Source: UBA7672 sp040398465
GTDB lineage: Bacteria; Pseudomonadota; Alphaproteobacteria; Caulobacterales; Hyphomonadaceae
Assembly: GCA_040398465.1 (NCBI GenBank)
Contig: JBBAUA010000003.1
Coordinates: 62,001 to 126,000, forward strand
Reading direction: 5' to 3'
DNA length: 64,000 nt
The notes under the pieces are model-generated. The model saw only the letters and a list, made by a program, of their open reading frames with translations. It was not told where the DNA came from and ran no database searches. Both the position numbers and the translations under genes were made by a program. Below, piece after piece: positions 54,233 to 63,231 of the stretch. How positions within the stretch are numbered: the first letter of the stretch is position 1; each line of letters begins with the position of its first letter.

Positions 54233-54321
54233 AGGCCCCTGCCGGGGTCGCCCGTTGCGACTTCGGAATTGCACATGGGCCCCGGCGGGGCCATGTAGCG
54301 GGTAGAGAAGGCGGTATCCCG

Positions 54322-54903
54322 ATGTTCATCCAGACCCAGCCCACGCCCAACCCGGCCACACTGAAATTCCTGCCAGGACAGGACGTTTCCCCCTCCACGC
54401 CGTACGAGTTCGCCTCGCAGGACGAAGCGGCAGCCTCTCCGCTTGCCTTCGCCCTGTTCGGTGTGAACGGCGTTACGGGCGTCTTTTTCGGTTCTGACTT
54501 CGTGTCGATCACCAAGAATCAGGACGCCGACTGGTCGGTCGTGAAGCCGCAGGCGCTGGCCGCGATCATGGACCATTTCGTCTCCGGCGCGCCGCTGCTG
54601 GCGGATGCGGCCCCCGGCGCACACGCGCCCGAAGGCGAGGATGAGACCGTCTACGAGGGCGAGACCGCCGAGATCGTGGCCGAGATCAAGGAGCTGATCG
54701 CCACGCGCGTGCGCCCCGCTGTCGCCAATGACGGCGGCGACATCATCTTCAAACGCTTCGATAAAGATACAGGCATCGTCTATCTCGCGATGCGCGGCGC
54801 CTGCTCGGGTTGTCCGTCATCCGCGATGACCCTGAAATCGGGCGTCGAGAACCTGCTGCGCCACTACGTGCCCGAGGTCACCGCCGTCGAGGCTGCCGCC
54901 TGA
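54322..54903 (+). CDS. nfuA: NifU-like Fe-S scaffold/carrier protein
   Basis: A 193-residue Nfu-type iron-sulfur carrier. N-terminal MFIQTQPTPNPATLKFLPG is the Nfu-N domain; the C-terminal NifU domain has RPAVANDGGDIIFKRF and the cluster-binding CSGCPSS. ATG at 54322 follows a 20-bp hairpin region (54274-54295) that may affect expression. It overlaps the nitroreductase start by 1 nt. Confidence 0.93.
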   Translation: MFIQTQPTPNPATLKFLPGQDVSPSTPYEFASQDEAAASPLAFALFGVNGVTGVFFGSDFVSITKNQDADWSVVKPQALAAIMDHFVSGAPLLADAAPGAHAPEGEDETVYEGETAEIVAEIKELIATRVRPAVANDGGDIIFKRFDKDTGIVYLAMRGACSGCPSSAMTLKSGVENLLRHYVPEVTAVEAAA

Positions 54904-55505
54904 TGGGCAAGCCGATCGGAGACGCGGACCTCGACCTGATCTTCCGCACCGCCCGCACCCGCCGCGGCTGGACCCAGGAAGAGACGCCCGAGGTGCTGAT
55001 CCGCGCCACCTACGACCTTCTCAAGATGGCGCCGACCGCCTCCAACATCTGCCCCGCACGCTTCATGTTCGTGCGCTCCCCCGAAGCCAAGGCGCGTCTC
55101 GCGCCGCATCTGGATGAGGGCAACCGCGCGCAGGCCCGCACCGCGCCATGGACGGCCATCGTGGCCTACGACGTCGCTTTCGCGGACCACCTCGGCAAGC
55201 TGATCCCGCACGCGCCCGATGCGAAGGAATGGTTTGCCGGCGCGGAAAAGACCGAATGGAACGCCATCCAGTCCGGAACGCTGCAAGGCGCCTATCTCAT
55301 CATCGCCGCCCGTTCGCTCGGCCTCGACTGCGGCCCGATGGGCGGCTTCAGCCGCGAGGGCGTCGACAAGGAATTCTTCGCGGACGATCCCGTGATGAAA
55401 TCCTGGCGCTCGAACTTCCTCGTCAATATCGGCCATGGCGATGACACGCGATTGCGCCCCCGCTCGCCGCGTCTCGATTTCGACGAAGCCTGCCGGGTCG
55501 TCTGA
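54903..55505 (+). CDS. Nitroreductase family protein (malonic semialdehyde reductase-like)
   Basis: A 200-residue FMN-dependent nitroreductase-fold protein. RTRRGWTQEETPEVLIRATYDLLKMAPTASNICPARFMFVRS and QSGTLQGAYLIIAARSLGLDCGPMGGF resemble RutE/HadB malonic semialdehyde reductases. FMN-binding residues R20/R21 type and N...S...P are visible. The overlaps TGATG on both sides indicate it is translated in a coupled series with nfuA and tsaB. Confidence 0.85.
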   Translation: MGKPIGDADLDLIFRTARTRRGWTQEETPEVLIRATYDLLKMAPTASNICPARFMFVRSPEAKARLAPHLDEGNRAQARTAPWTAIVAYDVAFADHLGKLIPHAPDAKEWFAGAEKTEWNAIQSGTLQGAYLIIAARSLGLDCGPMGGFSREGVDKEFFADDPVMKSWRSNFLVNIGHGDDTRLRPRSPRLDFDEACRVV

Positions 55506-56155
55506 TGCTCATCCTCGGCATCAACACCGTCGCCGACGCCTGCGAGGCGGCGCTGGTGCGCGACGGCGCCGTGATCGCCGAGCGCTCCGAGCCAATGAAC
55601 CAGGGCCATGACGCGCGGCTCGCGCCGGTCGTTGAGCAACTCATGCGCGACGCAGGCATTCCCTTCGGCGACCTTCACCGCGTCGCCGTGGTGGTCGGCC
55701 CCGGCTCCTTTACAGGCGTCCGCGTCGGCGTGGCGTTCGCGCGCGGGCTTTCGCTGGCGCTGGAAATTCCCGCCGTCGGCGTCTCAAGCCTTGAGGCGAT
55801 CGATGGCCTGCCGGGCCAAGGCTATGTGCTTGGCCTGCTGCCGGCAAAGCGCCGCCCGCCGCATCGCACATGGTGGGGACAGCTGATCGATGCGGGCAGG
55901 GGCGGCGCAGAACCCTTCGAGGCGGTCGAAGACGAACTCACCTCACTCGCCGCTGGAACCGATGCCGTCTGCGGCGGGCTCGACGACTTGCCCCGCCTCG
56001 GGAAGCGCCAGATCCCGGGCGCGCCCTCCGCGCGCGCCGCCGCCCTGTTCGCCGCGCGCATGGCGCGGCACGACCTGCCTCCGCCGCGGCCGATCTATGT
56101 CCGCGAGCCGGACGCGACGCCGATGCAGCGGCCCGTCACCCCGGCCGGGCAATGA
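55505..56155 (+). CDS. tsaB: tRNA threonylcarbamoyladenosine biosynthesis protein TsaB
   Basis: A 216-residue ASKHA-fold protein required with TsaC, TsaD and TsaE for t6A37 formation on tRNA. MLILGINTVADACEAALV begins the fold (usually LAIDTS), and VVVGPGSFTGVRVGVAFARGL is the TsaB signature. It overlaps rimI by 4 nt, a common pair in bacteria. Confidence 0.92.
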   Translation: MLILGINTVADACEAALVRDGAVIAERSEPMNQGHDARLAPVVEQLMRDAGIPFGDLHRVAVVVGPGSFTGVRVGVAFARGLSLALEIPAVGVSSLEAIDGLPGQGYVLGLLPAKRRPPHRTWWGQLIDAGRGGAEPFEAVEDELTSLAAGTDAVCGGLDDLPRLGKRQIPGAPSARAAALFAARMARHDLPPPRPIYVREPDATPMQRPVTPAGQ

Positions 56156-56619
56156 CGATCCGCGCGGCAACGCCCGGCGACGCCGCCGACCTCTCGCACA
56201 TCCATGCCGCGTCCTTCGACGACGGCTGGACGACGCAGGATTTCGCGACATGGCTCGCGCGCACGGAAGGCATTGCCGTGCTTGCCCTCCGCGAACGCGA
56301 ACCAGTCGCATTCGGCCTCGCGCTCGCAGCGGGGTCCGACGCCGAACTGCTGACCATCGCGACTGACCCAGCCCAGCGACGCAGCGGTTGGGGCAGGCAA
56401 ATCTTTCGCGCACTCGATTCCAAGGCGCAGGCCCGTGGCCTCGAACGCTGGATTCTTGAAGTGGCGCGCAACAACGTTGCGGCGCAGGGGCTCTACAAGT
56501 CTCACGGATTCGTGGAAATCGGCGTCCGGAAAGCCTATTATAAGTCAGGTGACGGCCGTGCGGATGCGCTCGTCATGTCCCGCCGGGTTGGCCCGACAGG
56601 TGGACAGGACGGCGCCTGA
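56152..56619 (+). CDS. rimI: GNAT acetyltransferase RimI-like
   Basis: A 155-residue GNAT-fold protein, probably ribosomal protein S18-alanine N-acetyltransferase. Acetyl-CoA motif QRRSGWGRQIFRALDSKAQARGLERWILEVARNN is present with VARNNVAAQGLYKSHGFVEIGVRKAYY. RimI identity follows from the tsaB context; sequence alone says GNAT. Confidence 0.85.
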   Translation: MTIRAATPGDAADLSHIHAASFDDGWTTQDFATWLARTEGIAVLALREREPVAFGLALAAGSDAELLTIATDPAQRRSGWGRQIFRALDSKAQARGLERWILEVARNNVAAQGLYKSHGFVEIGVRKAYYKSGDGRADALVMSRRVGPTGGQDGA

Positions 56620-56701
56620 GACGCATATGTGCCCGCGGTCCGGTCGAGGCTGGCGTTCTGGGCGGGGCGTTCTGGCCGGGCATTCTGGAAGGAGGTCGCG
56701 C

Positions 56702-57133
56702 GTGATCGAGCACAAGAGCGAAGTCGAAAAGAAGTGCGAAGAAAAAAACCTGCGGATGACGGACCAGCGCCGCGTGATCGCAAAAGTTCTGTCGGAAGCA
56801 ATTGACCATCCAGACGCCGAGGAGTTGCACCGCCGCGCCGCCGCGGTCGACCCCAATATTTCCCTGGCTACCGTGTACCGCACCGTGAAGCTGTTCGAGG
56901 ATGAAGGTATCATTGCGCGTCACGACTTCCGTGACGGTCGCTCCCGCTATGAAGATGCGCACCAGGAGCACCACGATCACCTGATCAATATCAAGAGCCG
57001 CGAAGTGATCGAATTCAAGTCGGAGGAGATCGAGAAGCTGCAGATCGAGATCGCGCGCAAGCTCGGCTACCGCCTGATCGATCACCGCCTCGAACTCTAT
57101 GGCGTCCCGCTCACCGAGGACGAGAAGAAGTAA
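56702..57133 (+). CDS. fur: Ferric uptake regulator family protein (Fur/Mur)
   Basis: A 143-residue metal-responsive winged-helix repressor. DNA-binding part RMTDQRRVIAKVLSEA, ISLATVYRTVKLFEDEGIIARHD; metal-binding HQEHHDHLI and a C-terminal helical dimerisation region. Starts at GTG 56702 with an AAGGAGG ribosome site. Iron versus manganese specificity cannot be read with certainty. miaB starts directly after the TAA. Confidence 0.93.
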   Translation: MIEHKSEVEKKCEEKNLRMTDQRRVIAKVLSEAIDHPDAEELHRRAAAVDPNISLATVYRTVKLFEDEGIIARHDFRDGRSRYEDAHQEHHDHLINIKSREVIEFKSEEIEKLQIEIARKLGYRLIDHRLELYGVPLTEDEKK

Positions 57134-58513
57134 GTGTCCGAGCCAAAGTCCCCCAAGGGGCTCTTCATCAAGACCTATGGCTGTCAGGCGAACGTCTATG
57201 ACAGCGAGCGCATGCGTGACGTGCTGGCCCCGCTCGGCTATGCGCCCGTGGATTCGGCGGAGGCGGCTGACCTCGTCGTGCTCAACACCTGCCACATCCG
57301 CGAGAAGGCGACGGAGAAAGTCTTCTCGGAACTCGGCCGCCTGAAGGACCTGAAACAGCTCAGCGGCGGCGCCATGCGCATCGCCGTGGCCGGTTGCGTC
57401 GCGCAGGCCGAGGGCGAGGAGATCATGCGCCGCCAGCCGGCAGTCGACATGGTGGTCGGCCCGCAATCCTACCATCGCCTGCCGGAAATGATCGCGCGTC
57501 TGTCGCGTCAGACCGGCGACATTCTCGAGGTGGATTTCGCCGCCGAGGAAAAATTCGACGCGCTGCCGAAGTCGCGCCAGGTCAGCGGCCCCTCCGCCTT
57601 CCTCGCCGTGCAGGAAGGTTGCGACAAGTTCTGTACCTTCTGCGTCGTGCCTTACACGCGCGGCGCGGAATTCTCGCGAAGCGCAGACGCCATCACGGCA
57701 GAGGCGCGCGAACTGGCTAGCAAGGGTGTCCGGGAGATCGTCCTCGTTGGCCAGAATGTGAATGCCTGGCACGGCGCAGCGCCCGCGCTTGAGGGCAAGG
57801 GCGGCGACTGGCGCCTTGGCAATCTGATTCGCCACATCGCGCGGATCGGGTTCGAGCGCATCCGCTACATGACATCCCATCCGCGCGACATGAGCGACGA
57901 TCTTATCGACGCCCACCGCGACGTCGAAACCCTGTCGCCCTTCCTCCACCTGCCGGTGCAGGCCGGATCCGACCGGATCCTTAAAGCGATGAATCGCCAG
58001 CATACGGCGGCCGACTATCTTCGCATCGTCGATCGCGTGCGCGAGGCGCGTCCCGACATCGCCTTCGCCTCCGATTTCATCGTCGGCTTCCCGGGCGAGA
58101 GCGAGAAGGATTTCGAGGACACGCTGTCGCTGGTGAAAGCCGTCGGCTTCGCACAGGCCTATTCGTTCAAATACTCGCCGCGTCCCGGCACGCCGGCCGC
58201 AGGCATGCAGCTGCAGGTCGCCGAAGAGGTCAAGGACGAACGCCTCGCGCGTCTCCAGGCGCTGATCAACCAGGAGGCCCAGGCCTTCAACAGCGCCACG
58301 GTCGGCCGCACGCTGCCCGTGCTCTTCACGCGCACCGGCAAGCATGAGGGTCAGGTTCTCGGCTATTCGCCCTACATGCAGTCGGTGCACGTCGCGAACG
58401 GCGCGCACCTGTCCGGCAGGATCGCCGATATCGAGATCGTGGGCGCCAGCATGACCAGCCTCACCGGTCGCCTGGCGACTGCGGCAATGGTGACCGAAGA
58501 GGCATCCGTTTGA
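57134..58513 (+). CDS. miaB: tRNA-2-methylthio-N6-dimethylallyladenosine synthase MiaB
   Basis: A 459-residue radical SAM methylthiotransferase. N-terminal UPF0004 domain with KTYGCQANVYDSERM and NTCHIREKA, radical-SAM cluster in EGCDKFCTFCVVPYTRG, and a C-terminal TRAM domain. GTG start directly after the fur stop (TAAGTG). Its stop overlaps phoH. Confidence 0.96.
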   Translation: MSEPKSPKGLFIKTYGCQANVYDSERMRDVLAPLGYAPVDSAEAADLVVLNTCHIREKATEKVFSELGRLKDLKQLSGGAMRIAVAGCVAQAEGEEIMRRQPAVDMVVGPQSYHRLPEMIARLSRQTGDILEVDFAAEEKFDALPKSRQVSGPSAFLAVQEGCDKFCTFCVVPYTRGAEFSRSADAITAEARELASKGVREIVLVGQNVNAWHGAAPALEGKGGDWRLGNLIRHIARIGFERIRYMTSHPRDMSDDLIDAHRDVETLSPFLHLPVQAGSDRILKAMNRQHTAADYLRIVDRVREARPDIAFASDFIVGFPGESEKDFEDTLSLVKAVGFAQAYSFKYSPRPGTPAAGMQLQVAEEVKDERLARLQALINQEAQAFNSATVGRTLPVLFTRTGKHEGQVLGYSPYMQSVHVANGAHLSGRIADIEIVGASMTSLTGRLATAAMVTEEASV

Positions 58514-59508
58514 GCCGCAAGCCAACCCCTACACGCGGCCAGCGCTACACCGTACCTGTCGCTAGCCAGAAGATGCTGCGCGACATCTGCGGCCCCGCGC
58601 ACGCAAACCTTCAACTGCTCGAACAGGCCTTCGCCGACGATGGCGTACGCGTCGACAGCCAGGCCCAGAGCGGCGAGATCATCGTCACGGGCGAGGGCGA
58701 CGGCGCGCGCCTCGCCGCCGATTCGCTGCAGGCCTTCGCCCGCCGCATCGCCAATGGCGCAGACCCGACCGCCTCCGAACTCGAAGCCGCCATCCGCCTG
58801 ACCGCGAGCCCATCCGCAACCACTGGAACGGGCGAAGTCATCCAGGGCCTGCGCAAACCCGTCATGGCGCAGACGCCCGGCCAGCGCGCCTATCTCGACA
58901 AGCTGCGTCAGGACGATCTCGGCCTCGTCTTCGGCGTCGGTCCCGCCGGCACGGGCAAGACCTATCTCGCCGTCGCCATCGGCGCCGCCGAGCTCAAGGC
59001 CGGCAAGCGCGACCGCCTCGTCGTTGCGCGTCCCGCAGTCGAAGCCGGCGAGAAGCTCGGCTTCCTTCCCGGCGCGCTGGAAGAAAAAGTCGATCCCTAC
59101 ATGCTGCCGATCTGGGATGCGCTCAACGAATGCCTCGGCGCGCAGGAAGTCGACCGCCGCAAGGAGCGCCGCGAGATCGAGGTCGCCCCGCTCGCCTTCA
59201 TGCGCGGCCGCACGCTGAAGAACGCCTTCGTCATCATCGACGAGGCGCAGAACGCCACCGTGCCGCAGATGAAGATGGTGCTCACCCGTCTCGGCCGCGG
59301 CTCGCGCATGGTCGTCACCGGCGATCCCTCGCAGACCGACCTGCCGCCCAACACCAAGTCCGGCCTCGGTCACGCCATGTCGATCCTGAAGGGCGTCGAA
59401 GGCGTCGCCATCGAACAGCTGACGCGCGCAGACGTCGTCCGCCACGAACTCGTCGGCCGCATAATCGACGCTTACGACAAGGACGCCAAAGGGGCGTCGC
59501 GCAAGTGA
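58510..59508 (+). CDS. phoH: PhoH family ATPase
   Basis: A 332-residue PhoH/YbeZ family protein. A KH-like RNA-binding N-terminal region is followed by the P-loop GVGPAGTGKTYLAVAIGA and Walker B NAFVIIDEAQNATVPQMKM, then RMVVTGDPSQTDLP. It starts at TTG within the miaB overlap. Neighbour ybeY (endoribonuclease) supports an RNA-processing role. Confidence 0.93.
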   Translation: MSRKPTPTRGQRYTVPVASQKMLRDICGPAHANLQLLEQAFADDGVRVDSQAQSGEIIVTGEGDGARLAADSLQAFARRIANGADPTASELEAAIRLTASPSATTGTGEVIQGLRKPVMAQTPGQRAYLDKLRQDDLGLVFGVGPAGTGKTYLAVAIGAAELKAGKRDRLVVARPAVEAGEKLGFLPGALEEKVDPYMLPIWDALNECLGAQEVDRRKERREIEVAPLAFMRGRTLKNAFVIIDEAQNATVPQMKMVLTRLGRGSRMVVTGDPSQTDLPPNTKSGLGHAMSILKGVEGVAIEQLTRADVVRHELVGRIIDAYDKDAKGASRK

Positions 59509-60032
59509 GCGATGCACGCGCCAACGCCGCCCTGTCCCTCGATCTCAGGGTTGCCGATCCGCGCTGGGAGGCGCTCGGCGATGTTGATGCGCTGGCCGCC
59601 CACGTGCTGGGCCGCGCCGCGGTCCGCATGAAATCCAGCGGCGAACTCGCAATCCTGTTCACGAACGACGCCGAAATGCGCGTCCTCAACAGCCAGTGGC
59701 GAGGCCTCGACAAGCCGACCGACGTCCTGTCATTTCCCTCCGACCAGCCCGAAATTCCGGGCCAACCTCAATACCTTGGCGACGTTGCGCTCGGCTATGA
59801 AACCGCACTGCGGGACGCCGAGACGATGCAAAGGCCGTTTCCCGGCCATGTCAGCCACCTTTTGATTCATGGCTTCCTGCATTTGCTTGGCTATGATCAC
59901 ATCGAAACGAAAGATGCGCAGGTGATGGAACCTCTCGAAACCGAAATTCTCGCCGGCCTGGGCTGGCCCGATCCCTATGCCTCCGGCCCCTATGCCGGCG
60001 ATCCCAACGTTGAAGACGGGCCCGGGAGCTGA
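59505..60032 (+). CDS. ybeY: Endoribonuclease YbeY
   Basis: A 175-residue zinc-dependent endonuclease for rRNA maturation and ribosome quality. The catalytic motif LLIHGFLHLLGYDHIET (H-x3-H-x5-H) is complete, preceded by DKPTDVLSFPS and YLGDVAL. GTG start overlaps phoH by 4 nt. The corC-like gene follows 3 bp later. Confidence 0.95.
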   Translation: MSDARANAALSLDLRVADPRWEALGDVDALAAHVLGRAAVRMKSSGELAILFTNDAEMRVLNSQWRGLDKPTDVLSFPSDQPEIPGQPQYLGDVALGYETALRDAETMQRPFPGHVSHLLIHGFLHLLGYDHIETKDAQVMEPLETEILAGLGWPDPYASGPYAGDPNVEDGPGS

Positions 60033-60035
60033 TCC

Positions 60036-60926
60036 ATGCCGAACGATGGAGAGCCTCCGCAACGCGAATCCTTTCGCCAGCGCCTCGCGCGCCTGATCGC
60101 AGGGCAGGCCGACAGCGTCCTGGTCCCGCCAACCGCCAGCACGGCCGTCACCGCGCCGACCGCCATCCGCCTGCGCCTCAAGGAATTCGAGACCGCGACC
60201 GTGCGTGACGTGATGACGTCGCGCATCGAGATCGCCGCCGTCGAGATCGACGCCACGCTTGGCGACCTGATGAATCTCTTCGTCACCGAGGCTCATTCCC
60301 GCATGCCGGTCTATCGCGACTCGCTGGATGAGCCGCTCGGCTTCGTCCACATCAAGGATGTCGTCGCCGAAGGCGTAAAGCGCGGCTGGACGGCCGAGAC
60401 GCTGGCCTCCAAACCGCTCGACCGGCTCGTACGCGAGATCATGTTCGTGCCCGAATCAACCCCGCTGCCCGACCTGCTGGTCCGCATGCAGGCTAGCCGG
60501 ATCCACATCGCTCTGGTGATCGACGAGTATGGCGGCACGGGCGGCATGGTCTGCCTCGAAGACCTGGTCGAACAGATCGTCGGCGACATCGAGGACGAGC
60601 ATGACGAGGCGCCGCCGCTGATTGCGCGACGCGGCAAGTCCAGCTGGGAAGTCGCCGGACTCGCTACAATCGACGATGTGGTGCGCCAGACCGGCCTGCC
60701 GGTTCTGGTCGCCGATTTCGAAACCGAGGTCGATACGTTCGGCGGTCTCATCTCCGCCATCGCCGGGCGCGTGCCTGCGGTTGGCGAGACGATCGAGCAC
60801 CCGCGCGGCCTCACCATCGAGATCATCGAGGCCGATCCGCGCCGCGTTATCCGTGCAAAACTACGGGGCCCCCGTGCGGCGCCATCCGTCCTTGCCGAAG
60901 GCAAGACCGAAACGGTAGACCGTTGA
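60036..60926 (+). CDS. CBS-domain hemolysin/CorC-family protein
   Basis: A 296-residue soluble protein with two CBS domains (TVRDVMTSRIEIAAVEID..., RVYRDSLDEPLGFVHIKD-type linker, IMFVPESTPLPDLLVRMQASRIHIALVIDEYGGTGG) and a C-terminal CorC_HlyC domain. It lacks the membrane DUF21 part, so it is the cytosolic YbeX type, which is linked to ribosome assembly or magnesium handling in other species. Between ybeY and lnt as in most alphaproteobacteria. Confidence 0.88.
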   Translation: MPNDGEPPQRESFRQRLARLIAGQADSVLVPPTASTAVTAPTAIRLRLKEFETATVRDVMTSRIEIAAVEIDATLGDLMNLFVTEAHSRMPVYRDSLDEPLGFVHIKDVVAEGVKRGWTAETLASKPLDRLVREIMFVPESTPLPDLLVRMQASRIHIALVIDEYGGTGGMVCLEDLVEQIVGDIEDEHDEAPPLIARRGKSSWEVAGLATIDDVVRQTGLPVLVADFETEVDTFGGLISAIAGRVPAVGETIEHPRGLTIEIIEADPRRVIRAKLRGPRAAPSVLAEGKTETVDR

Positions 60927-60972
60927 CCAGCCGCCGCCTGAGGTCGATCGCCGGGCGAGTCGGGGAGGGGCG

Positions 60973-62637
60973 ATGAAGGAACCACGCACAGGCGCACCGC
61001 CACAGCCGCACGGCCGTGGCCACATTCTCGCGCCAGCCTATCTGTGGGTGGCCGGCCTTCAGGGCTGGCGCGCGCTGACGTTCTGCGCCGCGCTGGGCGC
61101 GATCTCGAACCTTGCCTTTCCGCCTTTCCACATCTGGCCAGCGCTGGCGCTTGGCCTGTCGGGCCTCATCTGGATGCTGGATTCGGCGCGCCTGATGGAA
61201 CGGCCGCGCCGCGCCGCCTTCTGGCGCGTCGCCGCCTTCGGCTTCGCCTACTATCTCGTCGGCCTCCACTGGATCGCGTGGGCCTTCCTCGTGAACCCGG
61301 GCTCGCATCTCATCTTCATCTGGATGCCGCTCATCGCACTTCCCGGCATCCTTACCGCCATCCTGGCGGGCTGCCTGTGGGCGATCTATCCTTACTGGTG
61401 CGCGGGGCCTGCGCGGCTGATCCTGTTCTCCGTCGCCTTCATGTTCGCCGAATGGTTCCGCGCCTCGCTCTTCGGCATTGGCGGTTTGCCGTGGAACCTT
61501 CCCGGCATGATCTGGGCCCCGGGCGAGGCGATCTCGCAGTCGGCGTCGATCTGGGGAATCTACGGCCTGTCAGCGCTCACCGTCATCGCGATGTCCTCGC
61601 CCGCCGTGCTAGCCGATTCCCGGCCGCGCGGATCGGCCGCTTCGCGCGCAGCTCCCCTCATCGTGGCCGCCATCGTCTTCGGCGCCATCTGGGGCTGGGG
61701 GGCGCGCCGGCTTGGCGAGGCGCCCATGACGGAACCAACCGGCGCGATGGTGCGCCTCATTGACGCCGGCATTCCGCAAGCGGCCAAGCACGATCCCGAC
61801 AATGCCGAAGCGGTCGTCGAGCGCTTCCTGCAACTCACCGGACCCGACACGGCGAGCGCGCCGCGAATCCTCATCTGGCCTGAGGGCGCGCTGCCTTACG
61901 ATCTCTTCCGGTGGGATCCTGCGCTCCGCGCCGTCACCGACACCGTGCGCACGCGCAAGCTGATCATCGGCTCGGCCCGTGTCGAGAACGCCGGCGGGCC
62001 CGATCAGAAATGGTACAACTCGCTCACCGTGCTCGATGGCGACAGCGCCGTGCGGATGCCGGGCTGGTACGACAAGCACATGCTGGTGCCGTTCGGCGAG
62101 TTCGTGCCGTTCGCGTGGGTGCTGAAGACGATCGGCCTTCAGACGCTGCAGGACCTTGCGCCCGGCGGTTTCGAGGCTGGCCCGCGTCCCTCGACCTTCG
62201 CCGCGGAAGGCGTGCCGCCCTTCGGCCCGCTGATCTGCTACGAGGCGATCTTCCCTGGCCTTTCGCCCAATGGCGAAGACCGTCCGCAATGGCTGGTCAA
62301 CATCTCGATCGATGCATGGTTCGGCGAACTGTTCGGCCCGGGACAGCACGCAGCCCAGGCCCGCTATCGCGCCATCGAGGAAGGCCTGCCCATGGCCCGC
62401 GTCGCCAGCCGCGGCGAGACCGGCATGATCGACGCCTTTGGCCGCTGGACAGCAAGAGCGACAACCGCCGATCCCGCCGTCTATGGCGCCGACCCCGAAG
62501 GCTGGCGCTCGGCTGTGGTCGACGCGCGTATACCCGCAGCGCTGCCGGCGACGCCCTACAGCAACTGGCGCGACGGACTGTTCTGGATAATCCTGCTTTC
62601 ACTCAACCTCGGGTTGTTCGTTCTGCCGCGCCGCTAG
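60973..62637 (+). CDS. lnt: Apolipoprotein N-acyltransferase Lnt
   Basis: A 554-residue membrane nitrilase-superfamily enzyme that adds the third acyl chain to lipoproteins. About seven N-terminal helices are followed by the periplasmic nitrilase domain. Catalytic Glu in IWPEGALPYD, Lys in YDKHMLVPFGEFVPF and Cys in PLICYEAIFPG are all present. GGGGAGGGG precedes the ATG. It matches the window's many lipoproteins (LptE, DUF3576, PCuAC and others). Confidence 0.95.
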   Translation: MKEPRTGAPPQPHGRGHILAPAYLWVAGLQGWRALTFCAALGAISNLAFPPFHIWPALALGLSGLIWMLDSARLMERPRRAAFWRVAAFGFAYYLVGLHWIAWAFLVNPGSHLIFIWMPLIALPGILTAILAGCLWAIYPYWCAGPARLILFSVAFMFAEWFRASLFGIGGLPWNLPGMIWAPGEAISQSASIWGIYGLSALTVIAMSSPAVLADSRPRGSAASRAAPLIVAAIVFGAIWGWGARRLGEAPMTEPTGAMVRLIDAGIPQAAKHDPDNAEAVVERFLQLTGPDTASAPRILIWPEGALPYDLFRWDPALRAVTDTVRTRKLIIGSARVENAGGPDQKWYNSLTVLDGDSAVRMPGWYDKHMLVPFGEFVPFAWVLKTIGLQTLQDLAPGGFEAGPRPSTFAAEGVPPFGPLICYEAIFPGLSPNGEDRPQWLVNISIDAWFGELFGPGQHAAQARYRAIEEGLPMARVASRGETGMIDAFGRWTARATTADPAVYGADPEGWRSAVVDARIPAALPATPYSNWRDGLFWIILLSLNLGLFVLPRR

Positions 62638-62706
62638 GCTAGGTGCTACGCAACTTCTGGCTGTGGCGATACCTGCTGCGGCTGCCAGGGGCAGGACAGG
62701 GCAGGC

Positions 62707-63135
62707 ATGGAAACGCGGGATCCATCCGATATCGATCGCATCGTCAGCGAACGCATTTATGCGCGCCGCAACCAGCTCGAGATGTCCCAGCCCGAACTGG
62801 CCGAGCGCGTCGGCGTCACCTTCCAGCAGGTCCAGAAATACGAGAACGGCAAGAACCGCGTCTCCGCCGGCCGGCTCTACGAGATTGCCAAGGCCCTGGG
62901 CGTCACCATCCAGTACTTCTACGAAAGCGCCCCCCGCCTCGCCCTTGCACGCCGGGGCGTCGCCGAGGAACGGTCCGAATTCACCGGTCCGGACACCGGC
63001 GAAGAGCTCGAATTGCTGGGGGCGTTTCGCCGCATCCAGCAGGCCGGCGCCCGCAAGGCCGTGATCGATCTTGCAAAAAAACAGGCCCGTCCCCAGCCGA
63101 AACCCGTCGCCAAGGCCCCCCCGCGCAAGCGTTAG
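62707..63135 (+). CDS. XRE-family transcriptional regulator next to metK
   Basis: A 142-residue Cro/CI-type regulator. The helix-turn-helix ERIYARRNQLEMSQPELAERVGVTFQQVQKYENGKNRVSAGRLYEIAKALGVTIQYFYE is unmistakable. The C-terminal half is charged, with a Lys/Pro/Ala-rich tail, and no ligand domain. A similar regulator precedes metK in many alphaproteobacteria, but its ligand and targets are not known to me. Confidence 0.88.
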   Translation: METRDPSDIDRIVSERIYARRNQLEMSQPELAERVGVTFQQVQKYENGKNRVSAGRLYEIAKALGVTIQYFYESAPRLALARRGVAEERSEFTGPDTGEELELLGAFRRIQQAGARKAVIDLAKKQARPQPKPVAKAPPRKR

Positions 63136-63165
63136 GCTCAAGCCTCGGTTGGGCAGCGCTAAATC

Positions 63166-63185
63166 ATATAAAGCTTTCCTTATAT
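63166..63185. promoter_or_regulatory. AT-rich inverted repeat upstream of metK
   Basis: ATATAAAG (63166-63173) and CCTTATAT (63178-63185) are inverted repeats with one mismatch and a 4-bp spacer, in an otherwise GC-rich segment 47 bp before the metK start. It resembles the palindromic ATAAAG...CTTTAT operators I recall for SAM-cycle genes in alphaproteobacteria. It could also contain a -10 element. Confidence 0.45.
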
Positions 63186-63231
63186 CCCCCCTCGGGCTAT
63201 GGCGGGCGGGTTTCCGGATGAGGAGTTTCGC

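Noticed and set aside
63136..63231. Possible SAM-II riboswitch upstream of metK
   Set aside because: The 96-bp leader lacks the conserved SAM-II pseudoknot sequence; only an inverted repeat is visible.
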